Source: Gammaproteobacteria bacterium
Lineage (GTDB): Bacteria; Pseudomonadota; Gammaproteobacteria; Cardiobacteriales; Wohlfahrtiimonadaceae
DNA: 12,345 nucleotides
Reading direction: 5' to 3'
Assembly: GCA_003864535.1 (NCBI GenBank)
Contig: BHEQ01000035.1
Span: 1 to 12,345 of the forward strand
In this document: in pieces, positions 7,333 to 12,345 of the stretch
Position numbering within the stretch: position 1 is the first letter of the stretch
Layout of the letters: each line of letters begins with the position of its first letter
The notes under the pieces: model-generated
The model's database searches: none
What the model was told of the DNA's origin: nothing
The model's input: the letters and a program-made list of their open reading frames with translations, nothing else
Position numbers and translations under genes: made by a program

Positions 7333-7373
7333 GCTTTTAATAAAATCGCAAGCCTTGAAAAATATAATTAATA
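7333..7373 (+). repeat. 41-bp direct repeat, copy 2 (after cutD)
   Basis: Near-identical partner of 3360-3400 in the same orientation, 3,973 bases away. It ends one base before the stop codon of the truncated DUF943-like copy, so it coincides with a rearrangement edge on that side. Confidence 0.85.
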
Positions 7374-7374
7374 T

Positions 7375-7581
7375 TCATCTGATATTCCTCAATATTCCGC
7401 ACCTTCTTTGTTTTCCATATTTTGTCCAAGGAAAGTTTTTAACTACTATTTCAGTGTATCCAGTTACATATTCACTAATATGGACATCAATTATTTCTAC
7501 GGGCTGTGCTATACGAAATAAAAAATAAAAAATGCTCACAATTATGATGCCTAAAAAGAACTTTCTTTTCTTTGTGATCAT
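7375..7581 (-). pseudogene. Truncated DUF943-like membrane-anchored protein (copy 1)
   Basis: A damaged paralogue of the gene at 7793-8185. The first 22 residues (starting MITKKRKFFLGIIIVS) are the same in both and form a basic N-terminus plus one membrane segment. The family-like segment IIDVH followed by IVVKNFPWTK (about residues 30-54) follows. After that the match is lost: the expected WWxKNKDxLK region is replaced by KYGKQRRCGILRNIR and a TGA stop at residue 69. The Cys-containing FGNGYK/CFDD half is absent. The ATG overlaps the stop of the remnant upstream (ATGA) and has AGAAGG before it. The truncation point sits at the 41-bp repeat, so deletion or recombination there is the likely cause. 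It may still be translated as a short membrane peptide. Confidence 0.65.
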
Positions 7582-7606
7582 GGTTTACGTCCTTCTATAG
7601 TCACAA
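7516..7606 (-). repeat. 91-bp direct repeat, copy A
   Basis: It matches 8120-8210 with three differences, at a constant offset of 604 bases. It covers the last codons of the unidentified upstream gene, the ribosome-binding site, the ATG and the codons for the signal-anchor of the DUF943-like protein. Confidence 0.9.
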
Positions 7607-7792
7607 CAACTTTCATATCTGTAATGAAAGGTTTAAATCCGTATTTCTCCCACCGCTGCGGCACAAACCATAAACGAAAAATAGGTAACTTCTTTAATAC
7701 AAAGGCTTTTATGTAATTATCATCTAATCCAAAGTGATCTTGAATATAATACTCAATAGTTGCTTTAAATCACCGTAGCTAGCTTTTGTTTT
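7578..7792 (-). pseudogene. Frameshifted C-terminal remnant of an unidentified gene
   Basis: I do not recognise this family. From 7769 down to 7578 the minus strand encodes 63 residues with no usable start: ATIEYYIQDHFGLDDNY, then KAFVLKKLPIFRLWF, then PQRWEKYGFKPF, ending VVVTIEGRKP and a TGA that overlaps the next ATG. Just upstream, in the other frame, the codons after 7793 read TKASYGDLK, which joins naturally if one A is restored in TTTAAAG near 7764-7769. So a one-base deletion in an A run, plus loss of the true 5' end into the stop of the preceding DUF943-like gene, explains the arrangement. It looks like a small soluble protein with an aromatic and basic middle. The same tail recurs at 8182-8217. 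Confidence 0.55.
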
Positions 7793-8185
7793 TTAACGAA
7801 AAAACATATCTCCACCCGTACCTCTTCCTATAGTTATAAGCAGATCTTTATCAACACAATTAGCCTCTATCTTAATGTCATCAAAACAGAGCAAATCAGA
7901 TCCTCTAGCAGATCTTGGCATTACCTTATAGCCATTTCCAAAGTTTACAATAAAGATCATAAATGTATCATTATATTCTGGAGGTAGGTTATATTGACTC
8001 TTTAATAAATCTTTATTTTTCTCCCACCAAGCAATTCGTGATGATTTTGTTAATGGAAAATTCTTAACCAATACCGTATCCTCGTGTACGCCCATAATTA
8101 TGGTTGGTTGCATTAGATAAAATAAAAAATAAAAAATGCTCACAATTATGATGCCTAAAAAGAACTTTCTTTTCTTTGTGATCAT
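7793..8185 (-). CDS. DUF943-like membrane-anchored protein (copy 2)
   Basis: A 130-residue protein with a basic N-terminus, one membrane segment (about residues 8-25) and a predicted periplasmic domain. The landmarks recall DUF943 of enterobacteria: VHED, VLVKNFPLTK near residues 38-47, AWWEKNKDLLK, a hydrophobic strand, FGNGYK, LLCFDD and NCVDKD; the last two place two Cys that could form a disulfide. Function is unknown. Known DUF943 proteins are, as I recall, somewhat longer, and this one ends abruptly at GTGGDMFFR, so the C-terminus may be clipped where the downstream remnant was joined. AGAAGG lies about ten bases before the ATG. The start overlaps the stop of a short remnant tail, as in copy 1. 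The family match is from memory and would need a profile search. Confidence 0.65.
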   Translation of the reverse strand: MITKKRKFFLGIIIVSIFYFLFYLMQPTIIMGVHEDTVLVKNFPLTKSSRIAWWEKNKDLLKSQYNLPPEYNDTFMIFIVNFGNGYKVMPRSARGSDLLCFDDIKIEANCVDKDLLITIGRGTGGDMFFR

Positions 8186-8210
8186 GATTTACGCCCTTCT
8201 ATAGTTACAA
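8120..8210 (-). repeat. 91-bp direct repeat, copy B
   Basis: Partner of 7516-7606; 88 of 91 positions agree. Its left limit falls where the two DUF943-like proteins start to diverge (RIAQP versus YLMQP), and its right limit falls inside the upstream gene remnant. Confidence 0.9.
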
Positions 8211-8217
8211 TAATCCA
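8182..8217 (-). pseudogene. Last codons of a second copy of the unidentified gene
   Basis: The frame WIIVTIEGRKS ends in a TGA that overlaps the ATG of the gene at 7793-8185, mirroring VVVTIEGRKP before the other copy. A TAA precedes it directly and the pilin-like gene stops a few bases away, so only the tail survives. It now serves mainly as the ribosome-binding region of the DUF943-like gene. Confidence 0.55.
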
Positions 8218-8221
8218 TTAT

Positions 8222-8653
8222 TTAATTTTTATTAGTGAGCTGCTTTGTGAAGCGTTCACTAAAATTTTCTCCTTGATTGCAAGCCTTGGGAACAGACCGA
8301 GTTGACCCACCAATGCAAGCCCAAATAACTTTATCATCAGATAATACAGGATATAAAATAATAATCTGTCCGTCATATCCGCCTTTAATCGTAATCACTC
8401 CTTCAGAGCTTACTTGAAATAGCGTAATTGCATTTTGGGAAAGCGAGGCTGGGAATACAATTTTTTTTAGAAAATCATTTGAAAGTTGCTTGGCTATGAT
8501 TTTTTCAGAAATCAAATTTTGAATTGGCAACAACTGATTTATCCAAGAATATGTTTGCACGCGCGAACGGTAGTCTGAATACTGCGAAGAGCCATACAAA
8601 TAAATTACGATTGCTAAAATACTTCCTGAGAATCCGTAAAGAAAAGATTTCAT
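8222..8653 (-). CDS. Small membrane-anchored protein with type IV pilin-like features
   Basis: A 143-residue protein. I start it at the ATG at 8653, which has AAAGGTAA eight bases upstream; a TTG start at 8698 would add 15 residues but has no ribosome-binding site. Residues about 4-22 are a membrane helix that continues into a polar helix (YSDYRSRVQTYSW), as the long N-terminal helix of type IV pilins does. The end resembles a pilin C-terminus: a Gly-rich strand (GVITIKGGYDGQIIIL), then VIWAC and, after a 14-residue loop, a second Cys in PKAC, a likely disulfide loop. The prepilin-peptidase motif (Gly/Phe-Thr-Leu-Ile-Glu) is absent: the N-terminus reads MKSFLYGFSGS with no Glu at position 5 of any mature form. 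It may be a pilin-derived protein or an unrelated small membrane protein. No pilus genes are adjacent. Confidence 0.55.
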   Translation of the reverse strand: MKSFLYGFSGSILAIVIYLYGSSQYSDYRSRVQTYSWINQLLPIQNLISEKIIAKQLSNDFLKKIVFPASLSQNAITLFQVSSEGVITIKGGYDGQIIILYPVLSDDKVIWACIGGSTRSVPKACNQGENFSERFTKQLTNKN

Positions 8654-8944
8654 TTTGCTTACCTTTTGCGGGAGTTTTGATCGGTTGGCGATCCTCAAAT
8701 TTTGGTTTCAATGCTAGCTGATCTCATATCTAATCTGTGGATAATTAGCGTCACCTGAAGTCAAGCCCCATGCGAGACCTTAAAAATGTGCCACCATGAG
8801 TCAGCGTCACCGTAGCATAAATTTTATTGATCTAACAAATAAATTGCTGCAAAATATCGAATAAAATAAATATAAAACCAATACAGTACTGATATGGTAC
8901 TATATGCAAAATTTCAAAATAACTTTTTAAAGTAAGTCTTTATT
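8654..8944. promoter_or_regulatory. Divergent spacer between pilin-like gene and suf regulator
   Basis: No gene is supported here. The motif AGCGTCACC occurs twice, near 8748 and 8801, and TCACCGTAGC recurs inside the remnant near 7770, hinting at shared short sequences in the accessory patch. The right end becomes very AT-rich, and TTGCTG near 8844 could be part of a promoter, though no confident -35/-10 pair is seen. The palindrome just before the regulator gene is listed separately. Confidence 0.45.
8881..8905 (+). promoter_or_regulatory. Imperfect 25-bp palindrome, candidate Rrf2/IscR-type operator
   Basis: The core AGTACTGATATGGTACT has AGTACT and GGTACT as arms around GATAT, and it is framed symmetrically by ATA on the left and TAT on the right. 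Total length and the ATA...TAT frame match the layout of the E. coli IscR type 1 site, though the inner arms differ from its GACT/AGTC. It ends 39 bases before the Rrf2 regulator start, the expected place for autoregulation. Confidence 0.55.
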
Positions 8945-9430
8945 ATGCTAAGAATCACACGTGAAACAGATTATGCGATACTCATTATGAGTACGCTTGC
9001 TTGTGCGGACGCTGAAATAAACACTGCAAGTATTGCAAGTCTTAGCGATATTAGCCAAACGATGGCGAGTAAAATTTTAAAAATGTTAGTCAAAGCAACT
9101 CTTTTAGTATCAAGCCGCGGAGCTAATGGTGGTTATAAACTTTCCAAACCTGCTTCTCAAATTAATGTAGCAGATATTGTTGCTGCAATAGAAGGTCCTG
9201 TTTCTATTAATAATTGCACAGGAATAGGGCATAATTGTGAACGAAGTGATGACTGCACTTTAGCACCTCACTGGGTTCAGATTAATCAAATTATTTTCCA
9301 AGCTTTATCAAATGTTTATTTAAGTGACTTAATTTTACCTCCAAAAGCATCTAAATTAGCATCTAAACTGAAAACTGGTGAAATAAGCTTTCCTATTAAT
9401 CAGCTCATTAAAAATAAAACACAAATATGA
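8945..9430 (+). CDS. Rrf2-family Fe-S-sensing regulator of the suf operon
   Basis: A transcription factor with an N-terminal winged helix-turn-helix and a C-terminal cluster-binding loop. MLRITRETDYAILIMSTLA is the classic Rrf2 start. The recognition region is about residues 28-50 (ASIASLSDISQTMASKILK), followed by the wing SRGANGGYKLSKP. Three Cys in the loop, Cys91, Cys98 and Cys104 (CTGIGHNC then ERSDDC), are the likely Fe-S ligands; IscR has a similar trio, spaced slightly differently. At 161 residues it is of family length. It stands first in the operon, 94 bases before sufB, as the regulator does in SUF systems of several gammaproteobacteria lacking the sufA-first layout. It probably represses its own operon when it carries its cluster and releases it under iron or oxidative stress. 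Symbol use varies (sufR or iscR-like), so none is given. Confidence 0.92.
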   Translation: MLRITRETDYAILIMSTLACADAEINTASIASLSDISQTMASKILKMLVKATLLVSSRGANGGYKLSKPASQINVADIVAAIEGPVSINNCTGIGHNCERSDDCTLAPHWVQINQIIFQALSNVYLSDLILPPKASKLASKLKTGEISFPINQLIKNKTQI

Positions 9431-9450
9431 ATATAAACCTAAAACCTAGG

Positions 9451-9474
9451 CTTAAACTTAAACTTAATCTTAAA
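9451..9474. repeat. Hexamer microrepeat CTTAAA x4 (one variant)
   Basis: CTTAAA, CTTAAA, CTTAAT, CTTAAA in tandem between the regulator stop and sufB. It lies about 50 bases before the sufB start. Confidence 0.75.
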
Positions 9475-9524
9475 CTACTAACTTCTATCATGAAAATTAA
9501 TTAATAACTAAAGAGAAATAGCCA

Positions 9525-10976
9525 ATGACTCAAGATAATTCACAAAAAACAAGCATTCCAGAGCAGCAAGAATATGCTTATGGTTTTATTACTGATGTTG
9601 AACAAGATACTCTGCCTCCAGGGCTCGATGAAGGCGTAATTGCGCAAATATCAAAAATCAAAAAAGAACCACAATGGCTCTTAGATTATCGCTTAAATGC
9701 GTATCGTGATTGGTTGACGATGGAGATGCCAGATTGGCAGCATTTAAAGATTGATCCAATTGATTATCAAGCCTTATCTTATTATTCTGCGCCTAAATCT
9801 CAAGCTGATGGACCTAAAAGCTTAGCTGAGGTTGATCCTGAATTACTCCGCACTTATGAGAAACTAGGTATTCCACTTGCTGAGCAAGAATATCTTGCAG
9901 GCGTTGCCGTGGATGCTGTATTTGACTCAATTTCAGTTGCGACAAGTTATAAGGGTAAATTATTGGAAAAAGGGATTATTTTCTGCTCGTTTAGTGAAGC
10001 AGTGCAAGAATATCCTGATATTGTAAGAAAATATTTAGGCACAGTTGTTTCTTCTAAAGATAATTATTTTGCAGCCTTAAATGCGGCGGTGTTTACTGAT
10101 GGCTCGTTTGTATTTATTCCAAAAGGGGTGCGCTGCCCGATGGAATTATCAACTTATTTTAGAATAAATGCGAAAAATACAGGCCAATTTGAGCGCACTT
10201 TAATTATTGCGCAAGATCAAAGTTATGTCTCATATTTAGAAGGCTGTACCGCGCCACAACGCGATGAGAATCAATTACATGCAGCGGTTGTTGAGCTTAT
10301 CGCGCTTGAAGATGCGAGCATTAAATATTCAACCGTTCAAAATTGGTATCCTGGAGATAAAAATGGCAAAGGCGGTATTTATAATTTTGTAACTAAGCGC
10401 GGTTTGTGTGAAGGTAAAAACTCTAAAATATCATGGACACAGGTAGAAACTGGATCTGCGATCACTTGGAAATATCCAAGTTGTATTTTAAAAGGGGATA
10501 ATTCTGTTGGAGAGTTTTATTCTGTTGCGATCACGCGTGATTATCAACAAGCAGATACGGGGACTAAAATGATCCATACCGGTAAAAATACGCGCTCGAC
10601 AATTATCTCGAAAGGTATTTCTGCAGGTTTTGGACAAAATGCATATCGAGGACTCGTACGGATAAATCCTGGTGCTGATGGCGCACAAAACTACTCTCAA
10701 TGCGATTCTTTACTCATGGGTGATCAATGCGGGGCGCATACTTTTCCTTACATTGATGTGCGGAATCCAAATGCAAAAGTTGAGCATGAAGCTTCAACCT
10801 CTAAAATATCTGAAGAGCAGCTTTTTTACTGTCGTCAGCGTGGATTATCCACAGAAGATGCGGTAAGTTTAATCGTTAATGGTTTTTGTAAGGATATTTT
10901 TAAAAAATTGCCGATGGAATTTGCGGTAGAAGCGCAAAAACTCATTGAACTTAAACTTGAAGGTAGCGTTGGGTAA
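9525..10976 (+). CDS. sufB: Fe-S cluster assembly scaffold SufB
   Basis: Central subunit of the cytoplasmic SufBCD scaffold on which Fe-S clusters are built under iron limitation or oxidative stress. The 483-residue length is close to E. coli SufB. Characteristic stretches are VFIPKGVRCPMELSTYFRIN, the beta-helix core with YVSYLEGCTAPQ, the NWYPGDKNGKGGIYNFVTKRG strand and the C-terminal QCDSLLMGDQCGAHTFPYID, with VEHEAS and LFYCRQRG. Cys393 in QCDSLL probably corresponds to E. coli Cys405, the sulfur-accepting residue, with the conserved His and Glu just after it. AAAGAGAAA lies a little before the ATG. It follows the Rrf2 regulator. Unusually, the next gene is not sufC but a hydrolase only six bases away. 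Confidence 0.97.
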   Translation: MTQDNSQKTSIPEQQEYAYGFITDVEQDTLPPGLDEGVIAQISKIKKEPQWLLDYRLNAYRDWLTMEMPDWQHLKIDPIDYQALSYYSAPKSQADGPKSLAEVDPELLRTYEKLGIPLAEQEYLAGVAVDAVFDSISVATSYKGKLLEKGIIFCSFSEAVQEYPDIVRKYLGTVVSSKDNYFAALNAAVFTDGSFVFIPKGVRCPMELSTYFRINAKNTGQFERTLIIAQDQSYVSYLEGCTAPQRDENQLHAAVVELIALEDASIKYSTVQNWYPGDKNGKGGIYNFVTKRGLCEGKNSKISWTQVETGSAITWKYPSCILKGDNSVGEFYSVAITRDYQQADTGTKMIHTGKNTRSTIISKGISAGFGQNAYRGLVRINPGADGAQNYSQCDSLLMGDQCGAHTFPYIDVRNPNAKVEHEASTSKISEEQLFYCRQRGLSTEDAVSLIVNGFCKDIFKKLPMEFAVEAQKLIELKLEGSVG

Positions 10977-10982
10977 AATAAT

Positions 10983-11600
10983 ATGATATTTAAAAAAACT
11001 GTTACTGCTTGTAGCTTAATGTTTTTTCAGCTGTTTACTTCGGTATCTGCTGATTTTAAACACATTAAAGAGGGTGATTTAATTTTCCAAACATCAAACT
11101 CAACCCAAAGTATTGCCATTCAAAAAGTGACTAAGTCAATTTATAGCCACATGGGAATCGTTTTTTTTAAAAACAATAAACCCTATGTTTTTGAAGCAGC
11201 AAATACCGTTAAATACACGCCGCTAGAGCAATGGATTAAGCGCGGCGTGAAGCATCATTATGTTATTAAACGTTTAAATAAGCCGTTAACGCCAGATGAT
11301 ATTGTTAAGCTTAAAAAAATAGCCGCTACTTTTTTGGGTAAAGCTTATGATTTACAATTTTTATGGTCTGATCAAGAAATTTACTGTTCTGAATTAGTTT
11401 GGAAAATTTATGATCGCGGCTTAAATATTAAAATCGGGCAGTTACAAAAAATAAAAGACTTTGATATAAGCTCCAAAGAGGCTCAGCAAGAAATCAAGGA
11501 GCGCTATCAACAATTGCCATTAGAAGAGACGGTTATTTCTCCTCAAGCAATGTTTGAATCAGATTTATTATCAACTATTACCCGCACAGGAGCTCAATAA
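10983..11600 (+). CDS. yiiX: Secreted YiiX-type permuted papain-fold hydrolase
   Basis: A periplasmic protein of the NlpC/P60-like permuted papain group, close to E. coli YiiX along most of its length. The exact substrate is unknown; relatives cut amide or lipid-ester bonds. A signal peptide is visible (hydrophobic residues about 7-20, likely cleavage after SVSA at 23). The catalytic His56 lies in YSHMG, and the Cys135 nucleophile in IYCSEL, with VFEA near 70-72 and KYTPLEQW as family landmarks. The C-terminal PLEETVISPQAMF also matches YiiX. At 205 residues it is full length. The gene starts six bases after sufB and its stop abuts the ATG of the next gene, so it is cotranscribed, probably with translational coupling, since its own ribosome-binding site is poor. 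Its place inside a suf operon is unexpected. Confidence 0.9.
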   Translation: MIFKKTVTACSLMFFQLFTSVSADFKHIKEGDLIFQTSNSTQSIAIQKVTKSIYSHMGIVFFKNNKPYVFEAANTVKYTPLEQWIKRGVKHHYVIKRLNKPLTPDDIVKLKKIAATFLGKAYDLQFLWSDQEIYCSELVWKIYDRGLNIKIGQLQKIKDFDISSKEAQQEIKERYQQLPLEETVISPQAMFESDLLSTITRTGAQ

Positions 11601-11924
11601 ATGGCTTGGATTTATCTTATTTTTGCAGGAATAGCTGAAATTGGCTGGCCGCTTGGATTTAAGCTTGCAAGCTTATCTGTTTCAAAATCGCAACACATTG
11701 CTTGGATTAGCTTTGCGGTATTTGCGATGTTCATCAGTGGAGTATGTTTATACATCGCTCAACGCGAAATTCCTATCGGTACCGCCTACCTTGTTTGGAC
11801 TGGAGTTGGTGGGCTTGGTACTTTTTTAATTGGGGTTATTTTTTTTGGTGATGCAAGCTCATTATTGCGCTATTTTGGTGCATTACTTATTTTATCGGGC
11901 TTAGTTGTTTTAAAAATAGCCTAA
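11601..11924 (+). CDS. Small multidrug resistance family exporter, SugE/Gdx-like
   Basis: A four-helix inner-membrane antiporter that works as a dimer, exchanging protons for a cationic substrate. The essential Glu13 lies in AGIAEIGW, the SMR signature in helix 1. GTAYLVWTGVGGLGTFLIGV in helix 3 gives the conserved Tyr63 and Trp66 context, and the last helix is LLRYFGALLILSGLVVLKIA. At 107 residues the length is typical. The GTAYxVWTG motif and Trp16 favour the SugE/Gdx branch (guanidinium export), but Pro17 after Trp is not what I expect there, so quaternary-ammonium export cannot be excluded. The ATG directly follows the hydrolase stop and has AGGAG at 11588-11592, eight bases away. No guanidine riboswitch was seen upstream; the gene depends on the suf transcript. 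Confidence 0.93.
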   Translation: MAWIYLIFAGIAEIGWPLGFKLASLSVSKSQHIAWISFAVFAMFISGVCLYIAQREIPIGTAYLVWTGVGGLGTFLIGVIFFGDASSLLRYFGALLILSGLVVLKIA

Positions 11925-12005
11925 ATATAGCAAAGTAATTTATAGATATTCCCTAATAATTATCCTTTTTTCAACCATATTTTTAAATAAAATAAAGACA
12001 CTAAA

Positions 12006-12345
12006 ATGATCAAAATAGAAAATTTACACGTTAGTATCAACGACATAAAAATCCTTAAAGGTATTTCATTAAGCATTAAGCAAGGTGAGGTTCATGCGAT
12101 TATGGGCCCTAACGGATCGGGCAAAAGTACGCTTGCAAATGTAATTTCAGGACGGACTGAATATGAAATAACCCAAGGTAGCATAAGTTTTTGTGGTCAA
12201 GACTTAACCAGTTTAGATCCAGAAGAACGTGCGCATTTAGGGCTATTTTTAGCCTTTCAATATCCTGCTGAATTACCTGGGGTGAATAATTTATATTTTT
12301 TGAAAAGTGCTTTAAATTCATTACGCAAAGCCCGTGGTGAACAAG
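12006..12345 (+). CDS. sufC: Fe-S assembly ATPase SufC (N-terminal part, runs off window)
   Basis: ABC-type ATPase that partners SufB and SufD; ATP binding drives the rearrangement of the scaffold needed for cluster assembly. The visible 113 codons start MIKIENLHVSI and contain the Walker A loop GPNGSGKST (residues 34-42), the SufC-typical SGRTEYEITQGSISF region and the Q-loop LAFQYPAELPGV. Signature and Walker B lie beyond the edge. The ATG is 81 bases after the SMR gene, with only a weak AAAGA before it. No terminator is seen in that gap, so transcription from sufB could continue, and sufD and sufS would be expected further right. Confidence 0.95.
   Translation, partial: MIKIENLHVSINDIKILKGISLSIKQGEVHAIMGPNGSGKSTLANVISGRTEYEITQGSISFCGQDLTSLDPEERAHLGLFLAFQYPAELPGVNNLYFLKSALNSLRKARGEQ

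Noticed and set aside
3360..7373. Composite transposon or insertion sequence around cutCD
   Set aside because: The 41-bp repeats are direct, not inverted, there is no transposase, and no target-site duplication was seen, so only a repeat-flanked segment can be claimed.
7375..8221. CRISPR or phage-related array
   Set aside because: There are only two long repeat copies, both spanning coding sequence, with no regular spacers.
8654..8698. Upstream TTG start for the pilin-like gene
   Set aside because: No Shine-Dalgarno sequence precedes it, and the added residues are polar and not seen in pilin-like proteins.
8505..8721. Overlapping open frames on both strands across the start of the pilin-like gene
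   Set aside because: They lack ribosome-binding sites and domain-like composition. The frame with a start at 8653, an AAAGGTAA site and a membrane helix explains the region.
11400..11600. Guanidine riboswitch for the SMR gene
   Set aside because: The SMR gene has no leader of its own; it starts directly at the stop of the hydrolase gene, and no conserved riboswitch motif was recognised.
12109..12321. Minus-strand frame opposite sufC
   Set aside because: It lies antiparallel to clear SufC coding sequence with Walker A and Q-loop motifs and has no independent features.

Overview
The window comes from an AT-rich bacterial chromosome, most likely a low-GC gammaproteobacterium associated with an animal or other anoxic, choline-containing niche. 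The clues are a YiiX-type hydrolase, an Rrf2-led suf operon and DUF943-type proteins (a family I know mainly from Enterobacterales). I cannot name the genus. TGA ends several genes and no Trp-encoding TGA is seen inside the large genes, so the ordinary bacterial code applies.

Region 1 (1-7093) is a choline trimethylamine-lyase (cut) locus. A leftward DMT/EamA-type membrane transporter, interrupted by an in-frame TGA, lies at the left edge. Divergent from it run, rightward, a double-domain microcompartment shell protein, an acylating-aldehyde-dehydrogenase homologue whose catalytic Cys and oxyanion Asn are both replaced, the glycyl radical enzyme CutC and its radical-SAM activase CutD. CutC keeps every choline-contacting residue I could map, at a constant +17 offset from the Desulfovibrio alaskensis enzyme. 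The extra N-terminal residues form an amphipathic helix that could be an encapsulation peptide, and the aldehyde-dehydrogenase homologue carries a similar helix at its C-terminus. CutD would install the glycyl radical on CutC. CutC would cleave choline to trimethylamine and acetaldehyde inside a protein shell. No pentameric vertex protein, simple hexameric shell protein, alcohol dehydrogenase, phosphotransacylase or intact acylating dehydrogenase is in view, so this is a partial, minimal or satellite locus. A 41-bp direct repeat lies on each side of the cutC-cutD pair, and two GC-rich hairpins separate cutC from cutD.

Region 2 (7094-8944) is an accessory, partly decayed patch on the minus strand. 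It holds two tandem copies of a small membrane-anchored DUF943-like gene (one truncated), frameshifted remnants of an unidentified gene that once ended on an ATGA overlap with them, a 91-bp near-identical direct repeat recording the duplication, and a pilin-like gene without a prepilin cleavage motif.

Region 3 (8945-12345) is the start of a suf iron-sulfur assembly operon: an Rrf2-family cluster-sensing regulator behind a 25-bp imperfect palindrome, then sufB, and sufC running off the right edge. Between sufB and sufC sit two unrelated genes, a secreted YiiX-type papain-fold hydrolase and an SMR exporter. CutC and CutD work only in anoxic conditions and CutD is rich in iron-sulfur clusters, but nothing in the sequence shows that the two operons are regulated together.
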